From: Opisthocomus hoazin
Taxonomy: Eukaryota; Chordata; Aves; Opisthocomiformes; Opisthocomidae
Length of the DNA: 64,000 nt
Reading direction: 5' to 3'
NCBI RefSeq assembly: GCF_030867145.1
Contig: NC_134434.1
Span: forward strand, 9,920,001-9,984,000
Made by a program: the position numbers and the translations under genes. Below, piece after piece: positions 24,701-39,700 of the stretch (position 1 is its first letter; every line of letters starts with the position of its first letter). The notes below the pieces were generated by a model, which was not told where the DNA came from, did not search any database, and was given only the letters and a program-made list of their open reading frames with translations.

Positions 24701-27700
24701 ACAGCATTATGAAACTGTATAACAGCACACTTCTATTTCAAACAGTAACGCAGCAGCAACGACAGAATGGACTGCAACATTGAACCGCTTGTCTCGCTTC
24801 ACACTGACAATAGCCAAGGACAGTTAAAGCTCAGTGCTGTTATCCCCACCCTCCTCTTTCTGGATGAGTAGATGTCTGTCTTACATGAGTTTGTGGTTAC
24901 TGCATCTCAAGAGGCAGACTGTTCTAGGCTCTTGAGGAACAGAAATGAGCATAAGCAAGCAACATGCATCACTCATGGACAATACGACTGGAGATGCAAG
25001 CGTATGCAGAACAGTTTTATTTGTCTCAGAAATTGTCAGCTGATAATTTAAAAAGTCAGTAAAATTAACTAACACATGGAAAGTATAGATGAGAATCAGT
25101 GTTCTATACTTCTTAGAGTCTTTGTTTATTTGTTTGTTTATAACATCCACTGTATTTAAGGAGAAAAAACAAACAAACAAACCAACCTCATTCAAACTAG
25201 AACGCATTAGACTGCTCTATGTAAGGCTGGTGTGGTACCTGGCCCCTAGCTTTGGAAGCATCACAGCCATGTGCAGGGAGCCACACAGTTAATGGTTACA
25301 CCTTGAAGTCATTGGTTGCTTAGCTACAGACATTTACATTTGCGTTGCTGGGGGCCTACTGCTCAGCTAGAATTAAGCTGATTTTTAAATATGGAATCAT
25401 TGCGTTCACTAACTCTTTCTGAGGCCGTTCTTGCACTGGACAGATATAAAAATACACAAAGGAATTCCTGAAGGGATGGGGAAGAAAAGCAAGAATTCAA
25501 TTTGTATAGACATTTCCTTCTCTAACCCCCATTTTTTGGGTGGACAAGATTAAAGGGATTTTTCAAAAATCACCCCTACCAATTATAGTGATGTAAATTC
25601 AGAAATATTTATTTCAAGCAGTGACAGTGAGAATCTAGGTCGGTATTAAATCCTCTGAATTTCTACCACTGTATGAGATCATTCAGCCATTAGTTTTTTC
25701 ACATTTATTTTCTTGTCATGACTGCACTGTAACACAGTGCTGCTGTAAGTATTACTTCAAGATATCTCAGAATAAATGGTCAGAGCTACAACATGAGTAT
25801 ACAAAGAATCTAGTCTCTTAATTCTGAAAGACCACAACATTCTATTCATATCTAAACAAATGGCCAGATTGAGAGAATATTTTCTTGATTTGTTGGCAGT
25901 GGCTGTACACTAAATCAGAGAACACCCACTGTTCAGGAAACACAGACTTCTTAAGTACAAAGAGAATAATATGGCACAAAGAGAACCAACACTCCACAGC
26001 TGACGGGATGGACGTTTGACAGGTGCCACTCACCAGGTTAATACAAATGGAGAGAGTGATGAAATTCAGACATCATAACATCATAAAAACAAGATGGAAA
26101 GCACAAATACAAGTTAGGCAAGTTGCAGTATGTGTGTTTTCTAATTAGTTCATCTATAAGGCATTTCACTTAGACATAGCAGGTGAACAGAAGTGGGATA
26201 CGATGAAAACTGGGGACTAAGGTAGTGGTGTGCTTATTCTCATGATGCAATAAAGCTATTGAACAAGACTTCACCAAACAATTACAGCTTATTTACCTTC
26301 CACAGTTGTTTACTATTACACAGTTTAGAACTATAGCTGTCCCATGCTGTGGTAGCAAGTTATGTGTCTATCTCTGTATCTGCATGTGTGTTATCTCCTA
26401 TATCCAAGTCCTACTGGCTAAGACCCCAAATCAAGCATAACACAAAACTGAATTTTAGTCACAGAACATTTTGAAATCCTACTAAAATAGGTGTAATCAA
26501 ACATTAAAGTTGCACAGAAAGACCAAGTTCTACACTCACATGTACGCAACCCCCTCTGATCTATTGCACAGCTAGAGCTGCATTCATACAAGGAAAATTT
26601 CACTTTTTCACTACAAAAACTCTTGCTTGATTCTACCATTGTAATACCTTACCCTTCTCTGCCGATCTCTCCAACTTTAAGCGCTTCACCAAGCGGCTCT
26701 TTACCAAGTTTGGTCAAGTTCATCTTGGTCTCTAGGGTCATCAGAAAAGATCCATTGTAGGACATTTCCAAATCAATCCAAAGTCCTAAAATTAACAACA
26801 ACAAAAAGATGTCACTTTAAGAACAGTCACAATCACTCTATTTTAATGTCAAGCCAAAACTCATTTTAAAAAAGTCTACACATCACACTTTTTCCAAAGA
26901 GAAAAACTACTTTTTTGTCAATCGATTATGTTATTAATTCACAAATAATTAAAAGCTTATCAAAGCAAGCTTTCTGTTCACACTAAGCTTATGGAACAAA
27001 GTTGAACATTCAGATATGAATCAAAGCCATGCTGAAAGACAGATCAGTGAGTACAGCTAATGATCTAAAAAAAACAGTGTGATTTACGCAAACCTAAACT
27101 GCTTAAGAGATCAGAATCAAGATAAAGAAAATAGAATACAGCCAGGGATTCACTTCAAAACTATTTACAGTACTGTTCCAAGCCAAACAGTAATGGGGAC
27201 ACTTGTCTGTATTACTTACACTGTCCGAATGAAGCAAAACTTGAAATCCCGGAGCAATATTGCTTGTCACACCTCGTGACCTGCAGTCTCTTTTGCTTTC
27301 GACAATGGTGTATCAAAGAAGTATGAAAAGGTTCGCTCAGCAACTCGGCTACAGACATTCTTCTTATGACTCACAGCAAACAGGGTCATTACTTAGAACA
27401 ATTCTAGACATGTAGTATTAAGTTAAATCCTATTGTCTGGGCACAGCAAAAGAATTGTTTTGGGAATAATTGTAAGATTAGGTCCTGCCTCTTAAGTGAC
27501 ACTCTGCAGCCCCACTGATTAAAAAAAGCTGTAGGGTATTTGTGATCCAGAGATTAGAAATCAGATGCCACTAAGCACAGATTATGCATTTTCCTTCTCC
27601 AGACATTGAAGCTACACACAATATGTCCTGCCAGTATCTGGCACATCAACCACTAATGCATTCTACTTTTATTTACTTATTCAGAAGCAATTAATAGTAA

Positions 27701-30700
27701 CTAGTCTTTGGGTTTGATCTAGAAAAGACACACTTTTGCAGCTGAAGAACAACTGTTTTCTTTTCTGCAAAAGCATATCAGAAGAATGGCAGTGTCCCCA
27801 GTCGCACTTATTTATATTAACAGAAATACACCCAGCTCCCAAAGACCAGCTCACTGATGCACTATGAGACAACATGCTGGAAGCAGTACTGAAGGCAAGC
27901 TGCTTCTTTACTAACCCAAATTAATTATTTCCATCATACAGTTTTTCTAATGCTGTTCTAAAACAAAACACAAGAACTCAAACAAAAGCTTATATAGATT
28001 TTTCCTCTTTACAGTAATGAAGCAGCAGTAAGATCATCAGAAACAAGAAAACAGCTAAACAGAGCTTTTGGATGGCCAATGAGTCAGCACGCTTCAAACA
28101 TCAATATTGTTTTAACAGTAGATCAAGTTAAGCAAAGGATGCCATTACAGAGAAGGAAAATTCCTTCTGGCCAGAAAGTGTTCATATGCATTTTCCGGTG
28201 TAAACAAAGGAGGTAGGGGAGGGAGAGGGGGTGAAGAATTGGGCAGATGTTACAATTTAGTCAGAGATATCTGGTTCCCTAGCCTTGACAGAAGTACAGT
28301 AAATGCTACAGCATATGCTGTCACCCAAATAGGACTGTATTAACAGAAACAAGATTTCTTCTTTCCTAACTTTGTTTGTTAACAAATTCAGTGACTTAGA
28401 GGAGCCATATATTAATTAAAAAAAATATTTTCCTCATAAACAAGCACTGGTAAAAAAGTATGGATGAAACAAAGCACATCACAATTAGTAACTGCATTTT
28501 GAAGCCTCACAAAAGGCTACCTCAAATGACAGATAGTCTCAAAACACTTTAAAAAAAAAATATTCTTAAAAGCGTTCATTACGGATACTGGTTTGAAGGT
28601 TTACGGATTTTTTTCCCCCTCCACATGTGGTCTATTCACAGCTCAACTTACCAACAAATACATTTATCCTTATGAAAACAAGCATTTCCAATTATCATCC
28701 CCTTATTTATTTATGTCCTTTTAAGTACAACAGCAAAACAAGTTATTTCAGTAATTCTTCACTGCAAGCTCTTAAAAACTCACATACTAAGAGTTCACAT
28801 GTCATTTGACAATATGAAGGAAGTTACAAGGATTACAAATTCTACCACAAACATCTGCTTGTCACAGTTTAATTGAACAAGAAACTGAAGGAGTTAATTG
28901 CTCTCACTGCTGTTGTTGGCAATTAATTGAAGCCAAGTGTTCAGCAGTCTCCTAAATCCCATCTCATGATTTAGAACTACAGTCTTGTGTTACAACTAAA
29001 GTTACAAGAACAGAGAAAGGAATTTAAAAATTGGTTAAATCTAGACAAAGGGAAACACTCTGACAAGAATCCCAAAGCCTAAGTTCGTTTAAAAAGAAAC
29101 CACAAAACCACCTGGCAAGCTGCATACATGTAAAAATTTAAAAAAAGTTTTCACTTTGCTTTCCGTAACTGAAAATAAAATTTCTACCACTGGTGAAGCC
29201 TCTTTGCTTCTGAGAACACCAAAGGATGTCATAAGTTCTGCAGAGAACCCACTGCCCCACGCGGGAAGCTTATAACGAGACGTTGAAATACGTTTTAGTT
29301 CCCCGAATACTGACTGCACATGAGCTTATTCCATCTATTAAATTTTTATTTCTCTTAAAAGACAGTTTTTCTTCCTCAGGACACCAAACCAATTTGCTCT
29401 TTTCAAACACGCTTTGTTTATAAAGCTCAGTGGAAAATGTACTTTCAAGAAGTTGAGAGTAAAGTACCCAGTGCTTTAAAGACAAGGCTTTTCCCCAAAG
29501 AGCTGCGAGTCTCAAGTGAGATAAGGGCAAACAATAGTATTTGGATACAATGGACAGCATTAGTTAACATGTTATGTATGTCCAAGAGAATTTTAATAAT
29601 TCCCCAAAGTCTGTTTTGTTCACGCTTTTATGAGGGAAAGGTTAGAGCTCACTAACCTTCTCAAGCTTTCAGTCAGTGATTTGAGCAGCACAACAGTTTT
29701 AATATTAGTGATAAAATTTATTTATTTCCTCCTAAATCTCATACATCTGGTATTCTTGCAAAGGTCTGATGACAACTGTTCACCTGAGTTAGAGAAGAGC
29801 ACTGTAGTAAGAGTGGCTGACAAATGAGCCTTACATCAGAACTACAGTTAAATAAACCTTAAAAAGACCAGGTCCAAACTATATAATATGAGCAAAGATG
29901 AAGCCTAAATAGCTTCTAAGTAGAAAGTAACTCCTTATCTAATACTGTGCATAGCCAAATTCTATCACAACGTCTCCATCCTGGGGAAACACTGTTGCTT
30001 GACCTGTAAGAACAGCGAGAAGAGCCAAGATCTTGAGGAGACAAACCGGCCCAACGATGAGAACCTCCCTCCCAAACCCACCGAGCTCAGCACTGCGATC
30101 CCTTCCAACCAGCACTGCAAGAAAGGACACGGTGCTGGACTCCTGCTGCGTGCTCGGTGCCCTCACGCTCTGAGAAGGCACGGCGTAAAGAAACATAAGA
30201 GTCTGTTCCTCGCTGAGAAACACTGCGCACAGGAGAGCTACCAAAGACTGAGTCTGTTACGATTCTCAGCTAGTTACCTGTTCAAACTTCGCTCTGTCCA
30301 AGTTTGTTGTTATTGTTCTAAATGTGCTACTGAGATTTGCTGAAGGTTTGCTCATTGCTGGCATGCAATTTAGAGCCTCTCCAGAGGCTCTTAAGAAGTA
30401 CTGTAAATTCATTAAATTCCTGCCATCTCACTACCAGTTTATTGGTTTAGCACCATCTAACATTATTTTGTCTTGATACTTTCATCTAGAAGTGGGAAGA
30501 GCAGTTTAAAACAAAGTTGTTTGCCATGCAATCCATAGCTGCACCACAACAGGTCCTCCAAGGAAATATTTCCCTTTAGACCAATTAGAAACTTCTCCAC
30601 CTTGAATCAAGTCATCCCCTTTCACTTCTCCAGTGCAGTGTAACACCATGGTAACTGAAGGAGTGAATGCAGGAGACAAATTAGGAAACCCTTAATAAAC

Positions 30701-33700
30701 TCAGAAACAATTTAAAATGAAAAACTGCCCTGATTACATGTCTTAGAAGAAAGACAGCATTTACCTCACCTCAGCATGTAGAACAAAAATACTTTTGAAG
30801 CTAAAAATATTAACCCAAGTTTGTCATTTTGTGAAACTACTTAAGTGACAAGAGTATCCTCAAAAATACTCCTCCTATGACCATACACAAGTCAGAAAGA
30901 ACAGAAAACTAAAAGAAAAAAACCCAGAACTAATTCATAAAGCAGCAGTATGGAAGTCATTAAGCTTAAAAATAATCATATTTAATATTAAGGACAAAAA
31001 ATTATGCTGTATTTTGAAGTTTCTTTTCAAAGTAACACTGCATCTTGTTTTCTGACTTACTACAATTGTATTTTCTGAATCACTGTTTTCAGAACAGGAG
31101 AACTTCTCTTGCAGAGAGCCAAATCTGCTTTGTGCTGTGGTACAGAATCAGATCTCTCTCCAGCAGATGTGTATGGCTCTGTGTACTCCATGACCGTATC
31201 AGAGGCATGGCTGTTTGCATGCAAATTTTAGTTTAATTCAGTAATTATTTCCAACGGAAAGACTTAATCATATTTCCGTATCTACAGAATTGTTTACACC
31301 AAGCCTGACGCTACTGTTATTGCAGACAGAGACCACTCAGTATCTCCTCAGAATAAGCTCTTAGTAAGTGTACCTTCTTCTGACTAAAACACCCATAAGA
31401 ACAACAGATCAAAATTCTGTCTGTCACAGATATGAAGGCATGAACCTGACAAAACCAGAAGAGGAAACGTGATATTTTTACCTCTGTGATCAACAGCAGG
31501 TTTGAAGGCTTGAAGGATCTTCGGCACTGCTATCCCCATGTCAAGCTCAGTTAGAGTTAACTCATTCATGAAATACGGCAGCTAAAAGAAGAGATTGTAA
31601 AAATCAAATCCATGTTATGGAACCAAACATCATTGGTTCCTGAGAGAAGAAAGGTCACTGAACTTAAAGAATGGATTGAGCTGAAAAGACACCAGTGAAA
31701 GAACACAAATAACAATTACACAAACTTTTTCTCATTCTAGGATTTCACAGTCACCAGTTTCAAAATAATATTTTCGGGGGAGATTCAGCATCTGAACTTG
31801 GACTGTTTCTAAAACTATGCTGAGGTTCCGAAGCTGACCTTAAACCTCCCGCAAGCTTTTTAGTAAAAGCACATAAAAAGCTCAAGAATGAAGTATGAAT
31901 CCTATTTTACTGTGAATAACAATCAAAGACTACTTTGGATTTTAAATCCAGTCACATATTTTATAGTTCCAGTTATATCAATGTCTCTGCTATTTTTATC
32001 TTTGGCAAATTCTCTCACAGCACATTAGCCTTTAAATCTGTATCATACTTTTAGTATTATAAGAGATACAGAATCACAATGGTTTGGGTATCTATTTGCT
32101 CTAAGTATTTCTAACTGCTAGAAATTCTCTCTCCTGTGAACAGACAGTGCTTTAACCTATCAAAACCACATCCATCCCTCATTCCCAGTCTTTCCACTTA
32201 AACTGTTTTCAGTGAGATATCTGGGTACCCTGCTGTCACAACTGTGTAAACAGCCAGGGCAGAATTAGGTTAGTGCTTGTTTCCCAAAGCACAAGCAACT
32301 CTATGTCACAGCTGGTGCTGGCAGCTAAATTTCAGAGCTTCTGTCTGCAAGACTACCTCTTCCTTTGCCTTCAGGAACAGGTGAACTCCTCCCCAAACAT
32401 CAGGAGCTAAACAGCCCTGTGATTAACTGCTGCTGGTCAGAAGTTACAGAATGCAAAGGAAAGACCCACAAGTCATTCAAAAGCATCTCTCCTCCCCTCA
32501 CCCTCTGAGCTTATGCAGCTGATCCACAATTATATCCCATCACCCCAGAGACCTCTTCTCCTGACTGTTACTCCCACTGATCTCTCCTGCAAGCAGTGTA
32601 TGTGTGAAGTTAAACAGGAGCCCACTAGAACAGTGGTACCCTGATCTCCTACACCTTAAAGGCAATCTACTTTTCCTAAAGCAGATTTCATAACTTCTAA
32701 GCAGTTCTATTTATCCCTAAAGTAAATATAATAATACTACTACTTTTTACATAAAAACTTCACAGACACAAGTAATTAATCCAGCAGCAGCTCATTTGAA
32801 ACTGAAGCAGCAAAGTTAACATGTTGAGATCCTACTGTGAAACGGATAGCAAAGCTGAACTGGAATGCTGCACCACATTTACTTGTCTTTTACACACAAG
32901 CATGAAATGAGTGTTTTTTCTGCTGTTTCAAAACTCAAAGACTATGTGTTTGTTTTCCTCCATAAGGAATGTATAGTGCAAGTCTCTAGATTAGTTACCT
33001 TTATTTTGCTAAGTTTCATTTGGATCTTCTTTGACACTAGATCAGACCAATACTTTTCTCCTAAAAAATCCCAAAATATTCTTCCAAGCAAAGCATTCAC
33101 CCAGGCCTCCTGTTCTTCTTCTTCAGCTTCCACATGGGCATCTGGTAACTGAAAACACAGAGCAGGTTACTCAGCTCTATAAATTCTATAAACTAAGGTC
33201 AGAAAAGGCCTCATTTACACAGGGAAGTTCAGTGTTATAGCCCGGGTTAGCTAAGAACACTAAATGCTCAGCACAGATAGCAGCTTTACAACCACATCAG
33301 CTGGCCTGACATGAGCTTGTCTGTCATCGTTCTGACATGCAACAGAGTGAGAACACACAGACACAGATTCACCTCTGGCAGTGAAATGAGAAAGCTGTAT
33401 GTCACTTAACCTCTGGCAGAAAAGGCAGATAAGCCCAGAGTGGGTAGACTTAGAATGTGTCTGTAGTAGAGACACTCCCTCTTCCCAATAGGATCTAGAA
33501 GAACAGCTACTTCACTCTTCTTTTGTTTCACAAAAAAACAGGAACGGAAGACCCAATCTTACACCCTTAAACCCAGTTCAGAAGCATCACAAACAGATGA
33601 TAAACACATGCAGTACAGGGAAACAAATTACTCCTTCCAGTGTTTGTACATAGGATTCAGGAAACCGCACTGTTCCTTCTGCTGCATTAAAGGTTTTGTT

Positions 33701-36700
33701 TACAGCCTAAGAGGATTATGACTTGGTCTCAAAACACTTGGAGATATATGTTCAGATGTTGCATCACTGACTATAGACATAAAAGCAACTGCAGATGAAC
33801 TAATTTTGGGTGTATACATGCTATTATGCATTTCATTAAAACCAGGAGGTTTCCATGAAGGAAAGACAACACACTTAATGCCTCTCAACTGCCTGCAGTG
33901 AAAGGAGAATTTGCTTTTCATTCTTACAGGCAGAAACCCTGAAGCCAGGAGAAAAGCAGTGCTTTCTAAGAGGAGTCAGGTAGATTCTCAGTTCTGCACA
34001 TCACTTCTTGGCAATGACTGCTCCCCATGGCTGCAGCCTCACGCAGGCAGAATTGCCAGCTTAGTTGCTTCTGCTGTGACACAAGTTTCCTGCCAGCACT
34101 GCTGATCTATTTATAGAATGATTTCTGATACGTGCCAGATTCAGCAGCAAATTCATCACTGCTTCAGGGGTTGTTGGGGGCTAGAATAGTTTTTTTCCTG
34201 GGGGGACATAAGATGTTTATTTGTATGCTATACCATTCCCTCCTGCTCCTTCCTGGACATCATATGAAAGTCTGACAACAAAGATGAATGACAGGAATTA
34301 CATCTTTTAAATGCACGGTGAGCGTGCTTAACTTTAAGGATCCATTTATTAAGAGCATCGTACTTAATATTAAGGTTCTGTTTATTAAGAGCGATTCAAA
34401 TGCAGTCCAAGAGGCCAAAGGATTAGTCAGAGCTACAGACATTGTTCACTATCACGCTGCCACCTACCACACAATACTAACACACCAGCCACCTAGTGTT
34501 GCTTTACAAGACATGCGAAAAATGGAAGCCATACAATCCACCCACCCATCCACGCCTTGTGTGTTTTTGAGCAAGACTGTCCAAATCAAGCTGTAATCTC
34601 TACAAGAGCCAATTCCATCTTTGTCCCCCAGTCAACCCAAGCAGCAGGTATACTGCAGTAAAACCGTCCCATTGTCATCAAAGCCACAGCCAGAGGACCA
34701 TCGGACACACTACAGGCAAACTCCTAACCCTGTCATGGCCAGGACATCATTCTTGAGCAGAGGAACTGAAGAGGTTAAGCACTTTCTGGAACATGCAGCA
34801 GAAAAACAGTTCTCAGGTCCAGCACAAAAACCACTGCTTCACATGATTCAGAGTGCACGAGCGAAGCCAGCTGTGGGGCTGAAAATGGGTTCTGTAGTAC
34901 AATATCTGCACTGAAAAACTGCTGCAAACAGCATCCAACTTATACTTGTGTTATGTGACAATTCTGTCTCAATCAGGTGCTCAGACGCACTCAGGAATGG
35001 TACATTTAGCTCCCCCCAATCCGTGTACCCAATGGTATGTTTGGCTCCCCACAATCAGCAGAAAGTGAAAATTAGTTTTACTACCACGCTGACTTCATAA
35101 AAAGTTTAGGTCCAACCTGTAGTTAAAGAAATTAATTTTTCTTTTTACATAACTGATTTTTAAAGTAGCAGCTAACAAGATAAAATATATCACCACCTTC
35201 GATTCATCTTTTGGGGGAAAAGTATTACCTTTTTCACAGCTGTAGGGCTGCTATCTGCACTGAGGACTGGACTACCTGAAGGGCTTTTCTTGTCATGTGG
35301 AACACACTTTGCCATATAAATACTGTAGTCCAGAAGCATCTTCTGCCGCACGTTGCCAGCCAGATCCTTGTGCTTCGGCTGGGATGCAATTTCTTCTGTA
35401 CTTCCCTTGCTGCTGCTTCGGCTGTGTGTGAGAACTCCAGCTTGACTATCGCTTCTGCTGTGTGTTGGCAAGATCCCTAAATTAAAAGGAATAATACCTG
35501 TTTAGCAGAAAAGGAACCTGACAGTCAAATAGCAGAGTGTATGATCAAACAATCAAAGGAACAAAATTAGTGCAGATACAATTTATTCTGAAAAAAGACC
35601 ATTCGGAGTAGTGTGTTCTCATTTTGAAGAGTAAAACTAAATTCCACTACTGTGTGCTCAGGTGGTCCTAAACCCAAATTAGTCAATCTTTGGTACGATT
35701 CAGCACTCAGCAGGATGTGGGACTGCAAAACTCAGCTGATCAATAGCATATTTAAATATAGACATTCACATACGTCTAACATATGTCAGAATTCCCAAAA
35801 GCCCTGCTGGGGAATGCCTAAAATAAAAGTCAGGTGATTAAAATGTACCTATAACCAAACTTTTTTTTTAAATTTAATTATAGGCTGCTATAATTAAAAG
35901 GACTGTCAAAAGCATGTAACTAGTAGAATTTTAATTAGTCATTAATGCATTTGCATTTCAAGAAGTTATGTGCCAGAAATAATGATGTTAACCAGTTTTT
36001 GAAAAGCTTCTCAGAGAATAGATAGACACAAAAGCATGAGTCATTCAGATTTAAAATCATATCATAGGATGGCTCTAAATTAATATTTCAAATATTTGAT
36101 CAATACTGTAGACTAATAAGTTTGTTGGTTCAGATATGTATTAGCAGAAGACTTTTTATTTAAACACAAAAATGTGTATGCTTGTGACATTAACTCATGA
36201 GAAAGCTCTTTTGTCTTTACAGGAGGCTGGAATGGAAGGAAGGATGGAGGAGGAAGAATGAGTAATGAGAGGACTGAGTCTAATACTGCAAATATTGACA
36301 TCAGTTCCAACAGTACAGAGAGGGGAAAAAAAAAAGGATTGAACAATTCATCCCAACAAAAATTATAGGAGTTGTTATAATCACTGAAAAATAGTGTATT
36401 CACATAAAACAGTCTAAAAATAGTAAGAATAGTTGAGGGCATATAGACAAGCATATAGCCAAGAGGAAAAGGCAGGGTGGGAAGGTGGGAATGAGATGCC
36501 AAGCTAAGGAGCAGAGGAATGTCTTTGGTATTATTTGTCTGTAAAGATCACTATTGCTCTACAGTTGCTATAACTACCACTGGGAAAACACAACTTTGGT
36601 TTGTTTCTCTCAATAGACACTTCTACTAGAACACAAAATTTGAATACCTGGCTTGATCCCACATAAACTAGATGGCTTCTTTGCTTCAGACTTCAGCTTG

Positions 36701-39700
36701 GATGCAAGAAGGAATCTTCTGAACCATTCCTCCTTCTCCCTACCTGTCCTGCCAAAGAGATAAAGCACTTGATCCTTTTGGCTAGTGTTCTTTGCTCCAT
36801 CCTGAGGTTTCCTAGAGTCTTCATTGTTCGAGTCCACTTTTTCAGCAGATAACTTTTCCTCCGTATTCTCTTTATCAGTCTGGGCCTTAGCCATAAAGTC
36901 ATCCTGTCTAGCGAGTTCAATGCAAATAGGGTACTTCTTATTCCAAATGCGTTTTCGTGCCAGACTCTTAGGAACCAGGGAAATCTGAAGGATAAGCGAA
37001 AGGGTTAAATTAGCTTATTTTTCAGTTGTATCTTCTATGTTTCTATAGTCACATAAAGAACATAATGTGAGAGATACAGATGCTACACTGGATCTGCTGG
37101 GTTTAACTGAGTCTTAACTTATAGTTGGTTGATGTTGAATCCGCTGCTGTCACTAGGTCTTCGGTGAGCCACAGCCTTGGAATTAAAACAAGGACCATCT
37201 GAGTAGCTTAGACTTCTACAATCATGTGGAGAAACTCAGTTTTTGTTTAAAAGATCTTAGTCTCATAGTTATGCAGAAAAAATAGAAAAACCAAGAACCT
37301 TATTTCTGTGACCACGGGGCAGGTAACAAGAATCCAAACTGAGTTTTAAAGCTCAACTTTTCAGGCCCACCTGATGAAACTGAGTGTTTGAAGTTGGCAA
37401 TAGTCACATCAGGTATGTAAGAATCAAGGTATAAAACTGATCTGCAGATCATTATATTATAAATTCAGCATATTCGGAGAGAATCGAGACAATGCAAGTG
37501 ATGAGAAGAGTGGTAAGACTTAAAAAGTCTAATCTAGGGGCTGAACTTACCCGCATTCTCCAAAAACTGTGGGTAAATACCTTGGAGAATAGCCATAATT
37601 TGCTTATTATGTTCAGGGCACCCAGCACTTTTACAACCAGTTGGGGGTGGGGGACTTGGGGAAGTGCTGGAAATTTTTCTAAGATACCATGGGGAACAGT
37701 TGTCAGTCAAGCGCTGTCGTAGCATGTGATAGCTTTGCTTATCTTCATTACGAGAAAACAGATCTGCAGTAGGCAGGAATCTAAGTTTTTGCTTTATCTT
37801 TTTCACCGTCTTCCTTTAATGGAAAGCTGAGCTGACAGCAGGCTCCTTTTCCATACCAATTCAGGGAATCAAAGGGCGGTTTTCCTCCCTGTCACCTTGG
37901 TCCCTCTCGCCCTCTAACTCCCACCGCCAGTTGAAGCACTGTTTCCTCCTACATCCATGCTGCCAAGGCCCTCTATTGATGCAGCACACTAAGAAAATCC
38001 ATTATTTTAATAATGAGGTATTGATGTATCGCTTAATATAATGCCAATGGAATCAACTTCATGTGGCAACTCTTCACAGATTTGAGGGAGGCAAATAACA
38101 CGTAGGAAAACTGTCCCAGCGTTATTCTTGGTGCGCTTTTCTAACTGCGACAATCCCAATCTCTTTCCCCAGGCAGCAGAAGCCACCTCTTGCTCTCCTC
38201 TTTTACATCCATGTACATTCCGCCTTCAAGTGAAATGCAAATGTTGTCTGAACTGCCTTGGGATAGAGGCAACCATCAAAGATTGTGCATTTTGGGGTAA
38301 GCGTCCCAACACTCATGCAGTAATCTAATGTATGGGGAACAATTCTCTAAACTCCCACGTGTTAACTTCTGCTTTGAACTGACAGGGGAAAATCATGCTT
38401 TTCCTTTACTGTGTAAATATGTAATTTTTTCTAAATCCTGCTCAATCTTCCTCTCCAGCACAATCTTTTGCAAGTTAGTCATGACAACAGTTTTTGTTTA
38501 CATAATGACAGCACATGACACTAGAGGAGCAAAAAAAATTCCAAAATTTCAAAAAAAAAGTTTCTTTGTTAAAACCAGACACAAGTAAGGCACACTCACC
38601 TTGCTCTCTGTAAGTTCATAAATTTTCTGGCTGACATACGTGACATCAGGCTTTGGCTCATTGTACACAGCCCTTCTAGAAATGTTTTTATTGGGTTTCG
38701 AAAGTCTCAAGGTGCTTCCTTCGAGTCGCACATAGACAGAGTGAGTCAATGTGGCATGGTATGTTTCTGGATCATAATTATAAATTTCATTCATCCATCC
38801 CTAGAGAAGAAAACACTTGTTAACAGGCTTTTAAGCTGATGGAAAACCAAGTACAGCATGTACATCAAAGTTTTAAATAATTATCCCAGCTTTTGCTAAA
38901 GTTATGTCACTTACTGTACAAATACAACAAAGTAGCAGATGCTCTAAATGAGGTAGCACCAAACTGACAGAGCACAAGATGAGGCCTATATCCCAAGCAC
39001 ACAATTTGTTTTTCTGAGTATATCATTTTGTACATGCAGTATCCTTGCACCTCATCTTCACGAAACGCTGCGAGACCTGCGGATGCGGGCTTGATGGGGA
39101 AAGCCCCAAGGCAGCCGGGATGGGCACGCTGGGAGCAGCCCGCCAGCTCGCCGCAAGCAGACACTGCAGTCACCAACGGCCAAGGCAGAGCAAACAGCCC
39201 GTCTGCTTACAGACAGCACTGACATTTTAATCACCAACAATTAAGGCTTGAGTGGAAGACCACAACGGAGTTTGTTTTAACACACCATCACTGTTTAATA
39301 CCATTAAACATGTTGTGTGACTGCCCGGTTACACAGGCATCACACAGTGGGCATTAAATTTCATTCGTTTCTGTGCAGAAAACAAACAAACCACCCCTGC
39401 TGTAACAAGCCCGTAAGCGCTGACTCTAACCATGGGGGTGATGTTACTCCTCTTCTCTAACACCTGCTTACAGAAAATGAAAGATGATAAATGGGGCAGA
39501 AGACAAGCCAGAATACTCATGCAAAGAGGACAAGTTATCCTTCTCTTAACCTGCCCTACAACATACTTTGATAATTACTTCTACCTGCACATCAAAACCT
39601 TAATTTGGCATACTCAATACTGATTAATGTCAACAGAAAGCAAAGGAGATAGACTTAAACAAGCATACCCTAGAGCATAAAGTAAAATTGCATCATTGTA

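Noticed and set aside
32065-32095. CR1 3' end in TEX2 intron 5
   Set aside because: Only about 20 bases resemble CR1 and the flanks do not continue the match.
36113-36502. 129-codon hydrophobic minus ORF
   Set aside because: Lies inside a TEX2 intron, lacks splice signals in phase and matches nothing recognised.
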